Shown here one piece after another: positions 1-7,229 of a stretch of DNA of 13,143 bases (positions within the stretch are counted from its first letter, which is position 1; each line of letters opens with the position of its first letter). The notes beneath the pieces were generated by a model, which was given only the letters and a program-made list of their open reading frames with translations, was not told where the DNA came from and did not search any database. The stretch covers positions 1 through 13,143 of the forward strand of contig SLOZ01000206.1 in NCBI GenBank assembly GCA_007132255.1. The letters are read 5' to 3'. A program made the position numbers and the translations under genes. The DNA is from Limnochordia bacterium (GTDB lineage Bacteria > Bacillota > Limnochordia > Darwinibacteriales > B1SED10-159).

Positions 1-2199
1 AACAGCGCCTTAGCAAGGATCCGGGATACGACCCAGGTGCTCTTTGATGTGTTTCACGCCCACGGCCAGATGTATCTCCATCCTGTTAAGGTGTGGAATC
101 GCTATACGCCACAGATGTTCCTACCCCACGCCGTGCTCGGAGAGGCCTTGACCCCAGTCTTCAGCAGTGGTGTTGCAGCAGCTGTGGCGGGAACGGCGCG
201 CCGACATCCGCTGAAAACCCAGACAGCTTCCACGGCACCGTGGAGCAGTGTGTACCAGAAGCTGGTGCAGTATCGGGCCGTCCAGTTGGATTCTGGCCGC
301 GAGTTTCCCGAGATGCTGCCGCTGAAGGAAGAACTGAGCCGGATTCTTTTAGGGTCGCAGCCCAAGACGCAGGAACTGTCCCAGCGCTACCTCACTGTCG
401 ATGATCTGATTGCCATTCGGGAGCGAGTGGTGGGTTCGGGACGCATTGGAGGCAAAGCCGCCGGCATGATTTTGGCGCGGGCTGTGCTGCGCCATGGCCA
501 CAGCAACTCTGCTCTGGCAGCCGATGTGCTTGAGGACGAGGACTCCTTTTATCTCGGTTCCGATGTCTTCTATAGTTTTTTGGTTCAAAACGACCTGACC
601 CGACTGCGCTGGGAGTTTTCGCGAAGCAGTACGTTGTCCTGGGAAGAGTTTGCTGCCATTGAGCAGCGGTTTCTGCAGGGACAGTTTCCCTGGGATGTCG
701 TCGAGCAGTTTAAGGATGTGCTGGATTATTATGGGCAGGCACCCATCATTGTCCGGTCCAGCAGTTTGCTGGAGGATGGGTTCGGCAACGCTTTCGCCGG
801 TAAGTATCGCAGCGAATTCTGTGCCAACCAGGGCGATCCGCAGCAGCGTTTAGAGGCGTTTATGCAGGCCATCAAAGTGGTCTACGCCAGCTGCCTCAAC
901 CCTGATGCCTTGGCATATCGGCGCAAGCGCGATCTGATGGATAAAGATGAACAAATGGCCATTCTGGTGCAGCGTGTCTCGGGAACGCCGTATAAACAGT
1001 ACTTCTTCCCCAGCGTGGCTGGGGTTGCATTTTCTCGGAATCTGTATGCATGGACGGACACCATCGACCCGCAGCAGGGGTTGGTCCGGATGGTGTTTGG
1101 TTTGGGAACGCGGGCTGTGGATCGCGTCAGCAGCGATTACCCGCGGATGGTGTCGCTCAGCGACCCTCTGCTGCGTCCGGAAACGGAACAACAGGCCCGG
1201 AAGTACTCTCAGCGGCAGGTCGATGTAATCCATCTCGAGAAGAATCAGCTGCAGACCCTGCCACTGCGGGAACTACTGCAGGACCGGGACTATCCTCAGC
1301 TGCCGTTGTTTGTATCCGTGATTCACGATGGCTACCTCAGAGACGTGACGTTTCGCATCAAAAACGAGCCCGTGGTTTTAACCTTCAACAATCTCTTGAA
1401 GACTACCAAGTTCCCAGCGGTGTTGGCGGCGATGCTGCAGCAGATCGACTCCGCCTACGGAGGTCCTGTAGACACCGAGTTTACGGCGGCTGTGGGCGCA
1501 GATGGCGACGTAAAGATTAACCTTTTGCAGTGCCGGCCTTTGCACCAACCAGCCCTAATGACAGCAGCCACCGCCCAAGAATCCGTGAATGAGGAGCAGG
1601 TCTTATTTCGAACGACGAAAACCATTCCCGGTGCGGATACGTCGGGAATCCGATACATTCTTTACGTCGACCCCAAAGCCTACCATGAGGCGCCAGCGGA
1701 GCGGAAACGTTCACTGCGGGCTTTGGTAGCGCGAATCAACGGCGACTCAGAAATTGCCGCTGGTAAGGTTCTGATGATGGGGCCGGGACGCTGGGGCAGC
1801 AGCAGTATTGACCTCGGTGTCGGTGTGAGTTACGCAGACATCAACCATGCCAGCGCTCTAGTGGAACTGGCCGTCGGTTCAACAGACAGTGTCCCCGAAC
1901 TGTCCTACGGGACGCACTTCTTCCAGGATCTTGTGGAAGACGGTATCGCCTATCTGCCAGTGTATCCGAAAGACAAGGATTCCTCGTACAACAAGGAATT
2001 TTTCCAGGCAGCGCCTAATACGTTACAGCGCTGGATCAGCAATGCCCAGGCATACAGTGGTCTTGCTAAGCTTATCGATGTCTGTGCCTATACGCAAGGA
2101 CAGACTGTCGGGGTCGTGATGGATGTAAACACGTTGAGTGGACTTTGTTATTTGGAAACCAACAACGGTGGCGTCACCAGCGACGACTCGACCAAGTAG
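1..2199 (+). CDS. PEP/pyruvate-binding (PPDK_N, ATP-grasp) protein, 5'-truncated by window edge
   Basis: The reading frame is open from base 1 to a TAG at 2197-2199 (732 codons). It has no stop or ribosome-binding site at the left edge, so the start lies outside the window; the GTG at 37 is unlikely to be the start. An ATP-grasp domain of the pyruvate phosphate dikinase / PEP synthase type is visible. It begins with a GGKAAGM glycine loop (about 445-470), continues with the nucleotide-binding IIVRSSSLLEDG stretch (about 745-780), and closes with LLQCRPL (1519-1539), the family's typical LQxRP end. About 220 residues follow with a GPGRWGSSS motif (from 1780). Neither the swivelling phospho-histidine domain nor the PEP-binding TIM barrel of true PPDK/PpsA is seen after the ATP-grasp part. 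It is therefore a PPDK_N-containing protein of unknown reaction, not a complete PEP synthase. The upstream part could carry a further domain. Confidence 0.85.
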   Translation, partial: NSALARIRDTTQVLFDVFHAHGQMYLHPVKVWNRYTPQMFLPHAVLGEALTPVFSSGVAAAVAGTARRHPLKTQTASTAPWSSVYQKLVQYRAVQLDSGREFPEMLPLKEELSRILLGSQPKTQELSQRYLTVDDLIAIRERVVGSGRIGGKAAGMILARAVLRHGHSNSALAADVLEDEDSFYLGSDVFYSFLVQNDLTRLRWEFSRSSTLSWEEFAAIEQRFLQGQFPWDVVEQFKDVLDYYGQAPIIVRSSSLLEDGFGNAFAGKYRSEFCANQGDPQQRLEAFMQAIKVVYASCLNPDALAYRRKRDLMDKDEQMAILVQRVSGTPYKQYFFPSVAGVAFSRNLYAWTDTIDPQQGLVRMVFGLGTRAVDRVSSDYPRMVSLSDPLLRPETEQQARKYSQRQVDVIHLEKNQLQTLPLRELLQDRDYPQLPLFVSVIHDGYLRDVTFRIKNEPVVLTFNNLLKTTKFPAVLAAMLQQIDSAYGGPVDTEFTAAVGADGDVKINLLQCRPLHQPALMTAATAQESVNEEQVLFRTTKTIPGADTSGIRYILYVDPKAYHEAPAERKRSLRALVARINGDSEIAAGKVLMMGPGRWGSSSIDLGVGVSYADINHASALVELAVGSTDSVPELSYGTHFFQDLVEDGIAYLPVYPKDKDSSYNKEFFQAAPNTLQRWISNAQAYSGLAKLIDVCAYTQGQTVGVVMDVNTLSGLCYLETNNGGVTSDDSTK

Positions 2200-2308
2200 A
2201 GGTTCAGCAGGACATGACCTTGATGCAACGCAAGCCGACCTTGGGCAATACCATCAGACGGGTTGGAGGTTTGGCAGGAACGGTACATTCACAGTGGGAG
2301 GAACGCGT
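2200..2308. other. Short spacer before the acetyltransferase gene
   Basis: This 109-base gap separates the PPDK_N gene from the GNAT gene. It holds the GNAT ribosome-binding site but no clear hairpin terminator, so the two genes could be co-transcribed. Confidence 0.4.
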
Positions 2309-2887
2309 ATGGAAAACTTTGATGGGAACGGGTATTTTTGGCAGGGAGAACGAGTCCGACTGCGGGCTCATCGACCGGAGGATTGGGAGCAGAAATACCA
2401 GGAGTTCCTTGACTCGAACAATCGCAGAATCCTCGAATACGGTTTGGATCTGCCAGAGACACCGGAGCAGTATCGCAGGTATTATCAAGGCGATAACGAC
2501 GTTCGCGAAGGGAATCGTTTATCCTTCGCCATTGAAACCCTGGAGGGAGAGTTTGTAGGTTGGGTAAACGTGTTCTTGGGAGATCCGCGGCATGGTGTTT
2601 TCAGCTGCGGCATGGGCATTTTTCATGCTTTCCGCAAGCAGGGCTATGGGGAAGAAGCCATGCGCCTTGTCCTGCGCTATTGTTTCCAAGAACTGCGCTA
2701 CCAACGCTGTAGTGCTGAATGCTTGGCGTCCAATACAGCATCGATCAAGCTGCAGGAGCGGTTGGGATTCGTCCGGGAAGGGTTGCGGCGGCGGGTTTTA
2801 TTCACCAACGGCCAATACCATGACGAGTACGTGGCAGGCCTGTTGTGCGAAGAATTTGAGGCTAATGATGCCAAGGTTGTGCGTTAG
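2309..2887 (+). CDS. GNAT-family N-acetyltransferase (RimJ/RimL type)
   Basis: A 192-residue protein that should transfer an acetyl group from acetyl-CoA to an amine of a protein, amino acid or small molecule. The ATG at 2309 is chosen because GGGAGG (about 2295-2300) sits 8 nt upstream; the frame stays open to 2138, but without such a signal. The layout fits the Acetyltransf_3 family. There is an N-terminal strand with WQGERVRLRAHRPED (residues 11-25), the acetyl-CoA pyrophosphate-binding motif RKQGYGEEAM (109-118), and the late motif SNTASIKLQERLGF (141-154). The last is followed by EGLRRR and the closing YHDEYVAGLL strand, as in RimJ/RimL homologues. Length is normal for the family. The substrate cannot be read from sequence, and the neighbours give no hint. 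It is the last gene before a 440-bp gap. Confidence 0.9.
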   Translation: MENFDGNGYFWQGERVRLRAHRPEDWEQKYQEFLDSNNRRILEYGLDLPETPEQYRRYYQGDNDVREGNRLSFAIETLEGEFVGWVNVFLGDPRHGVFSCGMGIFHAFRKQGYGEEAMRLVLRYCFQELRYQRCSAECLASNTASIKLQERLGFVREGLRRRVLFTNGQYHDEYVAGLLCEEFEANDAKVVR

Positions 2888-3327
2888 CCAGCGCGGCAAG
2901 GGCGCAGTTCACATCCCACGTCCGTGGAAGAGTCGCCACAGTCGTTGGCTGCCGGCCGATAGACCGGGATTTGTGATCTGTTTTCCCGCTTCAAGAATGG
3001 ATCTTTGATCAAGCTGCCTGTTGACCGTCGGGGGCTTAGCCGGCAGACTCGCCACAGATATGCGGCTAACAAGAGGAAATTCGGACTCCGTGGCGGCAGG
3101 ATTCTGCAGAGTTTTGACTAATGTATTACTATGATATTGATAAAGCATCTCAACAGAAAGAATGGCGAAGCTGCCTGGCAGCGATTCCCAGATCTTAGGG
3201 GGAGGCTCGTGAGGCGGTGATGGGGAGGTGGATGCCTGTAACAATGTAAGCCAGAACAGGTCACTGTCAGAATCCGGTTAGATTACAGTGGAACCATGCG
3301 TTACTAATCTTTTCGAGGAGTGGTATT
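2888..3327. other. Non-coding gap of about 440 bp upstream of the exported-protein operon
   Basis: No reading frame here looks like a gene. The longest minus-strand frame (about 2909-3244) has no ribosome-binding site and a composition unlike a real protein. Visible elements are an 8-bp palindrome TTGATCAA (3005-3012), a possible -35 box TTGACT (3114-3119) followed by AT-rich sequence with no good -10 box at the right distance, and a loose dyad CACTGT (3262-3267) / ACAGTG (3285-3290). The promoter for the gene starting at 3328 probably lies here, but none of these is convincing alone. Confidence 0.5.
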
Positions 3328-4002
3328 GTGAATCAAAAAATTCTGCGAACCCTAGGTTTCTCGCTGGTTGTTGTGTTGTTGTTGGCTGGTGGCAATGCAT
3401 TGGCTTTGGACACGGTGGTCGGTGAGACAGAGACCTATCTGGATGCAGCACGGGAAAACATTCGCACCAAAGAAACAACCGCCGGTAACTTGGTCATCGA
3501 CGCTATGCGCGAATTTACGGGTGCCGATATCGGCATCACCAACGGTGGCGGCATTCGCGAAGCCATCGAGGCAGGCCCAATTACATTGGAAGACGTTTTG
3601 ACCCTGCTGCCATTCGAGAACTCTGTGGTCACCGTGGAACTGACCGGTGCTGAAATTTGGGCCGTCCTAGAACATGGTGTCAGCCAGTTTCCTGCGTTGT
3701 GGGGTGGCTTTCCACACGTCAGCAATCTCGCGTTCACCTTCGATGCCGGTCAACCAGAGGGTGAACGGGTTGTCGAAGTCCTCTATGAGGAAGAACCCAT
3801 TGATCTGGAAGCTGTATTTGTGGTCGTCAGCAATGGCTTTTTGACCAGCGGTGGCGACGGTTTCGAAATGATGATGAAGCCGGCTTTGGAAGACTTCGGT
3901 GATATGCAGGAAATTCTCATTGCTTATCTCCAGGAGAACAGCCCAGTGGCTCCCGAAGTCGAAGGTCGTATTACCATGATTGGTGAGCCTGTGGAAGAAT
4001 AG
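3328..4002 (+). CDS. Exported stand-alone 5'-nucleotidase C-terminal (substrate-binding) domain protein
   Basis: A 224-residue exported protein that is only the C-terminal domain (5_nucleotid_C) of UshA/YfkN-type nucleotidases, the part that binds the nucleoside. The GTG start at 3328 has GAGGAG (3315-3320) 7 nt upstream. A signal peptide with hydrophobic core at residues 9-21 ends at about ALA|LD (26). The mature protein opens at the usual domain boundary with VGETETYLDAARENIRTKET (31-50), then shows TNGGGIR (71-77), LLPFEN (93-98), ELTGAEIW (104-111) and SNGFLTSGGDGF (168-179). These include the Asn, Arg and aromatic positions that contact substrate in family structures. It has no metallophosphoesterase domain, so it should not hydrolyse anything alone. 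The matching catalytic half is encoded two genes downstream (5726). It could act as its partner or as a nucleoside-binding protein. Confidence 0.9.
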   Translation: MNQKILRTLGFSLVVVLLLAGGNALALDTVVGETETYLDAARENIRTKETTAGNLVIDAMREFTGADIGITNGGGIREAIEAGPITLEDVLTLLPFENSVVTVELTGAEIWAVLEHGVSQFPALWGGFPHVSNLAFTFDAGQPEGERVVEVLYEEEPIDLEAVFVVVSNGFLTSGGDGFEMMMKPALEDFGDMQEILIAYLQENSPVAPEVEGRITMIGEPVEE

Positions 4003-4023
4003 ATCGCCTGTTTGCAGACGTGT

Positions 4024-4050
4024 GTGCCCGGCGCCGACGGCGTCGGGCAC
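4024..4050 (+). terminator. Strong GC-rich hairpin after the 5'-nucleotidase C-domain gene
   Basis: Arms 4024-4035 and 4039-4050 pair over 12 bp (one G-U pair) around a 3-nt GAC loop. The hairpin lies 21 nt after the stop codon. No uridine run follows directly (CTTCC follows, and a TTTTT occurs only some 20 nt later). It may therefore be a leaky terminator or a 3'-end-stabilising processing hairpin that sets expression of this gene apart from the downstream genes, rather than a full stop. Confidence 0.6.
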
Positions 4051-4088
4051 CTTCCATAACACTAGGCGCTATTTTTCTTGGTGCTATC

Positions 4089-4100
4089 GCATTCGAATGC
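4089..4100. repeat. 12-bp perfect palindrome upstream of the beta-propeller gene
   Basis: GCATTCGAATGC is a perfect palindrome lying 27 nt upstream of the start at 4127. It sits inside a looser outer dyad, GGTGC (4080-4084) / GCACC (4099-4103), extendable by CTT/AAG across one bulged base. It could be an operator or a leader hairpin. A few perfect 12-bp palindromes are expected by chance in 13 kb, so this is only a candidate. Confidence 0.3.
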
Positions 4101-4126
4101 ACCCAAGCTGCGAGGGAGGCAAATCC

Positions 4127-5695
4127 ATGAATGGTCTACGATGCTCATCGTTGTTAATGCTTTTGCTGGTATTTGGTGTGCTGCTTGGAAGTACGGCCGG
4201 GGCGCAATCAGGGGCTATCCGCATCGGTTCGGATCTACAGCTGTTTGTGGACGATTACCTCATTGCTGAGTTCGTCGGAGGAGCACAGCTGCAATTGCAC
4301 CATCCGGTGGCCCAGGAAGTTGTGTTCACCACGGGAGACCACCCCTGGGAGGGCAGTTCCACTGCTTACGGGACAGTGTTTCAGGATGGCGATCTTTATC
4401 GTATGTACTATCGTACCCATCAATTTGATATGACGTTTAACATCTATCCCCGCTTTCATACCACGGAATCCGTCTATGTGTACGTGGAGAGCACGGATGG
4501 GATTCATTGGACGAAACCCAGTCTGGGATTGGTGGAGTTCGATGGTTCCACAGACAACAACATCCTGTGGAAGGGACCGCAGTTTGCCCCATTCCGAGAC
4601 ACCAATCCAAACGCAGCCCCAGAAGCGCAGTACAAAGCCGTGGGCGGTTCTCCTATGTATGCTTACCAATCGCCGGATGGTCTGCGTTGGGAACGGATGC
4701 AGGAGGCTCCCATCATCACGCAGGGATCCTTTGGCTCGTTGAATTTGGTCTTCTGGGATGACGTCCGCCAGGTTTATCGGGCCTATTGGCGGGATCGTTA
4801 TCTCAATGTGCGGACCATCATGACAGCCGTATCCGAGGACTTTTTGAATTGGAGCGAACCTCGGCGCATCGTGTATGAGGCTCCGGATGGATTGCCAGCT
4901 CCGAATTTTGACATGTACACACAGAATGTGTTCCCCTATCACCGGAACCCATCACTTTTATTGGGAATGCCAGATCTGTACATGGACCAAGAATGGCCGG
5001 AAGCGCTGGCCATGGATGTCGATCCCGGCCTTGCTATGAATGATCCCACGTATGATCCGCAGGAGCGGGAGTGGCTAAAGATGCGGATGCATCGTTCGGC
5101 GGCGGCTGTCCGGAATCCGCTGTTCATGAGCAGTCGCGACGGAGAGACGTTCTTCCGTTATAACGAAGCATTTCTCCGTCCTGGTCCGGAACAACGGGCG
5201 GCTTGGGGTTACTACGGATCCGGAGCGTTCTGGGGAATCGTCGAGACCGAATCGACATCGGTTCCGGGTTACCGCGAGCTTTCCCTGTACACCGTGGAAA
5301 GCTTCCAATACGGTCGTCATGCCAATATTCGTCGGCATACAATTCGTCTCGACGGCTTTGTCTCGGTCAATGCTCCGTTTCGCGGTGGGGAGATTATTAC
5401 GGAACCGATCATGTTCGACGGCAACTATCTCGTCATCAATTTTGCGACTTCGGCCCACGGCAGTGTGCGCGTTGAGATGCTGGATGAGCGTGGTCAGCCC
5501 ATTCCTAATTTGACGTTGGCCCATTCGCCATTGATTCGCGGCGATCACACGGAGCGTGTGGTGCGCTGGCGAGATCCCCAAGGTGGCCGGGAACGAACCG
5601 ATGATCTGAGTCACTTGGCCGGGCGACCAATCCGAATCCGCTTTGTTCTTGAAGATGCCGACTTGTTTTCGTTTCAGTTCCGGGCGCGTAACTAG
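4127..5695 (+). CDS. Secreted five-bladed beta-propeller protein, glycoside hydrolase (GH32/GH43-like) superfamily
   Basis: A 522-residue exported protein. The ATG at 4127 follows GGGAGG (about 4114-4119), and the signal peptide cleaves near AGA|Q (26), so the longer open frame back to 3980 is not used. The mature part starts with IGSDLQLFVDDYLI (33-46) and then shows repeated Asp-box-like turns ESTDGIHWTKP (121-131), QSPDGLRWER (181-190), SEDFLNWSEP (236-245) and SSRDGE (335-340). These mark the blades of a beta-propeller as in beta-fructosidase/sialidase-type enzymes. The C-terminal 100 residues (GSVRVEMLDERGQPIPNL, 445-462) resemble the usual beta-sandwich of such proteins. Homologues are commonly annotated as glycosyl hydrolase family 32-like, but the substrate is unknown and I cannot assign catalytic acids. 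It lies between the two halves of a split 5'-nucleotidase, 30 bp before the second. Confidence 0.8.
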   Translation: MNGLRCSSLLMLLLVFGVLLGSTAGAQSGAIRIGSDLQLFVDDYLIAEFVGGAQLQLHHPVAQEVVFTTGDHPWEGSSTAYGTVFQDGDLYRMYYRTHQFDMTFNIYPRFHTTESVYVYVESTDGIHWTKPSLGLVEFDGSTDNNILWKGPQFAPFRDTNPNAAPEAQYKAVGGSPMYAYQSPDGLRWERMQEAPIITQGSFGSLNLVFWDDVRQVYRAYWRDRYLNVRTIMTAVSEDFLNWSEPRRIVYEAPDGLPAPNFDMYTQNVFPYHRNPSLLLGMPDLYMDQEWPEALAMDVDPGLAMNDPTYDPQEREWLKMRMHRSAAAVRNPLFMSSRDGETFFRYNEAFLRPGPEQRAAWGYYGSGAFWGIVETESTSVPGYRELSLYTVESFQYGRHANIRRHTIRLDGFVSVNAPFRGGEIITEPIMFDGNYLVINFATSAHGSVRVEMLDERGQPIPNLTLAHSPLIRGDHTERVVRWRDPQGGRERTDDLSHLAGRPIRIRFVLEDADLFSFQFRARN

Positions 5696-5725
5696 GAGTC
5701 ACGAGCTTGAAGGAGGAGATGTTTC

Positions 5726-6649
5726 GTGAAACGTATGATAACCGTGCTCATCGTTTTGCTGCTGATCACTGGTTCAGCTGCAGCCGTTTCGCAGGTAGAT
5801 TTGGTGATTCTACACACCAATGATATGCACGGCCGTATTGAACCCGATTTGGACAACGCTATCATGGGTATGCCGTATATAGCGGCGTTAGTGGCCCAAT
5901 ACCGGGAACAGTACCCTAATGTGTGGGTTATGGACGCTGGCGATACAATCCACGGGCGACCCATCACGGATCGGCTGTATGGCGAGAGTACCATCGAAGC
6001 CATGAACATGGCGGGTTATGACTTCATGGCACCGGGTAATCATGATTTCAACTTTGGCTATGATCGCTTGATGGCCCTGGAAGAACAGATGGAGTTTCAA
6101 CTCTTGGCAGCCAACGTTTATAAGGATGATGTCCAGCTGTTCACACCCTATTCTGTTCAGGAAGTGGCGGGCAAACGTGTGGGTATTTTGGGCCTAGCAA
6201 CTTCTGACACGTATACCACGACCCATCCAGACAATATTCGCGATCTGGAATTTCGCGATATGGTGAGTACAGCGCAGCACTATGTTGATATTCTGCGCAG
6301 CGACTATGGTGTGGACATGGTCATTGTCCTAGGTCACGTGGGCTTTGGCCGTAACTATCCATCCACCGACATTACTGCCGCCGTCTCAGGAATTGATCTC
6401 TTCGTTGACGGTCACAGCCATTCTACGCTTCCGGAAGGCGAAATGCACAACGGGACGTTATTTGTCCAAGCCAATGAGTATTCGCACTATCTTGGGAGGG
6501 TCTATATTGACCTGAGCGGTGATGAACCGGTCATGGCAGCATCACTGATACCAGCCGCGGATGCTTTTGCGGTAGAACCTGTGGAGGCCGTTGTCGAGTA
6601 CCTTGCTGAAGCGAGGGTTGAAGTGCGTCGTCGTTTATTAGGTAACTAA
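5726..6649 (+). CDS. Exported stand-alone metallophosphoesterase (5'-nucleotidase N-terminal catalytic domain)
   Basis: A 307-residue exported hydrolase that should cleave phosphate from nucleotides or other phosphoesters with a two-metal centre. The GTG start at 5726 has an excellent AAGGAGGAG about 8 nt upstream. The signal peptide ends near SAAA (17-20). All calcineurin-like metal ligands are present: HTNDMHG (D33, H35), DAGD (D73), PGNHDF (N105, H106), VLGHVG (H204) and DGHSHS (H230, H232). The sequence stops at VVEYLAEARVEVRRRLLGN, exactly at the linker helix where a full UshA/YfkN enzyme would run into its C-terminal domain. That domain is a separate protein encoded at 3328. The catalytic centre is intact, so it may work alone with broad specificity or pair with the separate C-domain. 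The gene closes the exported set; a terminator follows at 6764. Confidence 0.93.
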   Translation: MKRMITVLIVLLLITGSAAAVSQVDLVILHTNDMHGRIEPDLDNAIMGMPYIAALVAQYREQYPNVWVMDAGDTIHGRPITDRLYGESTIEAMNMAGYDFMAPGNHDFNFGYDRLMALEEQMEFQLLAANVYKDDVQLFTPYSVQEVAGKRVGILGLATSDTYTTTHPDNIRDLEFRDMVSTAQHYVDILRSDYGVDMVIVLGHVGFGRNYPSTDITAAVSGIDLFVDGHSHSTLPEGEMHNGTLFVQANEYSHYLGRVYIDLSGDEPVMAASLIPAADAFAVEPVEAVVEYLAEARVEVRRRLLGN

Positions 6650-6763
6650 ATCTGCGATTGCGCATCCTGTGGCCAGTCGAGGACCATGGTTTACTGTCAG
6701 TGCTGCCTTTAGAGTTATGCGAGGCTGTCTAACCATGCGAAGACGTAATCCCATAATCTGGAT

Positions 6764-6800
6764 AAACAGCCCCTCCGAGTCTCTGGAAGGGCTGTTTTCA
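6764..6800 (+). terminator. Rho-independent-like terminator after the metallophosphoesterase gene
   Basis: AAACAGCCC (6764-6772) pairs with GGGCTGTTT (6789-6797), with a further short inner stem and an 8-nt loop. The stem runs into TTTTCATTATATT, a modest uridine tract. The position is about 115 nt after the metallophosphoesterase stop, which fits as the end of the exported-protein operon. Confidence 0.7.
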
Positions 6801-7215
6801 TTATATTATATCGTGTGTTGAAAAAAGTCGTTGTACTTGAGGCAGACAGGACCCGTGGTTTTCCAACAAAATTTCCAGAACCGACCTTGCCAAATGCCTT
6901 GGAAGACGTCGAGCTCAGCTCTTGGCTGAAAAATGACGCTTGCAGCAGGAATCTCAATCGTATAAGTTGAATAATGAAATATGTGTACGGTAGTTGGTTT
7001 TCGAGCTCGACTGTTGATGTTGATGCGAGTGCTTTTTAATGGGTGCTCGTTGGGGCCTTGGTCACGGAGATTCATTGATGGAAGTTTGCAGTTTTCAATC
7101 TATCCTCCGAGGATTCCCTTTCGACTGGACTCCTAAGCAGCAGCAATTGCTTGAACGACGGTTCGGGATACGAAACCCCAAGAGCGAAGCTCAGCCACGG
7201 CTGAAGTATAGAATT

Positions 7216-7221
7216 AGGGAG
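7216..7221 (+). promoter_or_regulatory. Ribosome-binding site that selects a TTG start
   Basis: AGGGAG lies 8 nt before the TTG at 7230. It overlaps the upstream in-frame GTG at 7221, so it cannot serve that codon. This decides the start of the isomerase gene. Confidence 0.6.
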
Positions 7222-7229
7222 TGTTTGGT

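Larger units (their letters stand above)
6650..7229. other. Non-coding region of about 580 bp between the two operons
   Basis: No frame is supported as a gene. The plus frame 7039-7257 and minus frames across 6715-7075 lack ribosome-binding sites and family features. Besides the terminator at 6764-6800 it contains TCGAGCTC twice (6909-6916 and 7001-7008, the second within the 10-bp palindrome TCGAGCTCGA), a tandem TTGATG pair (7014-7025), and the dyad ATCCTC-C-GAGGAT (7102-7114). An 11-base stretch at 7204-7214 recurs inverted before the binding-protein gene. The promoter of the isomerase-rpiR operon must lie in the right half, but no good -35/-10 pair was found. Confidence 0.5.

Noticed and set aside
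3114..3144. Possible promoter TTGACT with downstream TTGATA or GATAAA
   Set aside because: The hexamers at 15-19 nt spacing match the -10 consensus poorly; kept only as a remark in the intergenic entry.
2909..3244. Minus-strand open frame of 111 codons in the 440-bp gap
   Set aside because: No ribosome-binding site and low-complexity, proline-rich start; it looks like a chance frame.
3262..3290. Dyad CACTGT...ACAGTG before the 5'-nucleotidase C-domain gene
   Set aside because: Only 6-bp arms with a 17-nt loop; such dyads are common by chance.
3328..6649. A frameshifted or interrupted single 5'-nucleotidase gene
   Set aside because: The halves are in swapped order, each has an intact signal peptide, start and stop, and a complete separate gene lies between them.
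6715..7075. Two overlapping minus-strand open frames after the terminator
   Set aside because: No ribosome-binding sites, one runs through the terminator hairpin, and neither resembles a known family.
7160..7180. GGTTCG...GAAACC stretch that recalls a tRNA T-arm
   Set aside because: No acceptor, D or anticodon arms can be drawn around it.
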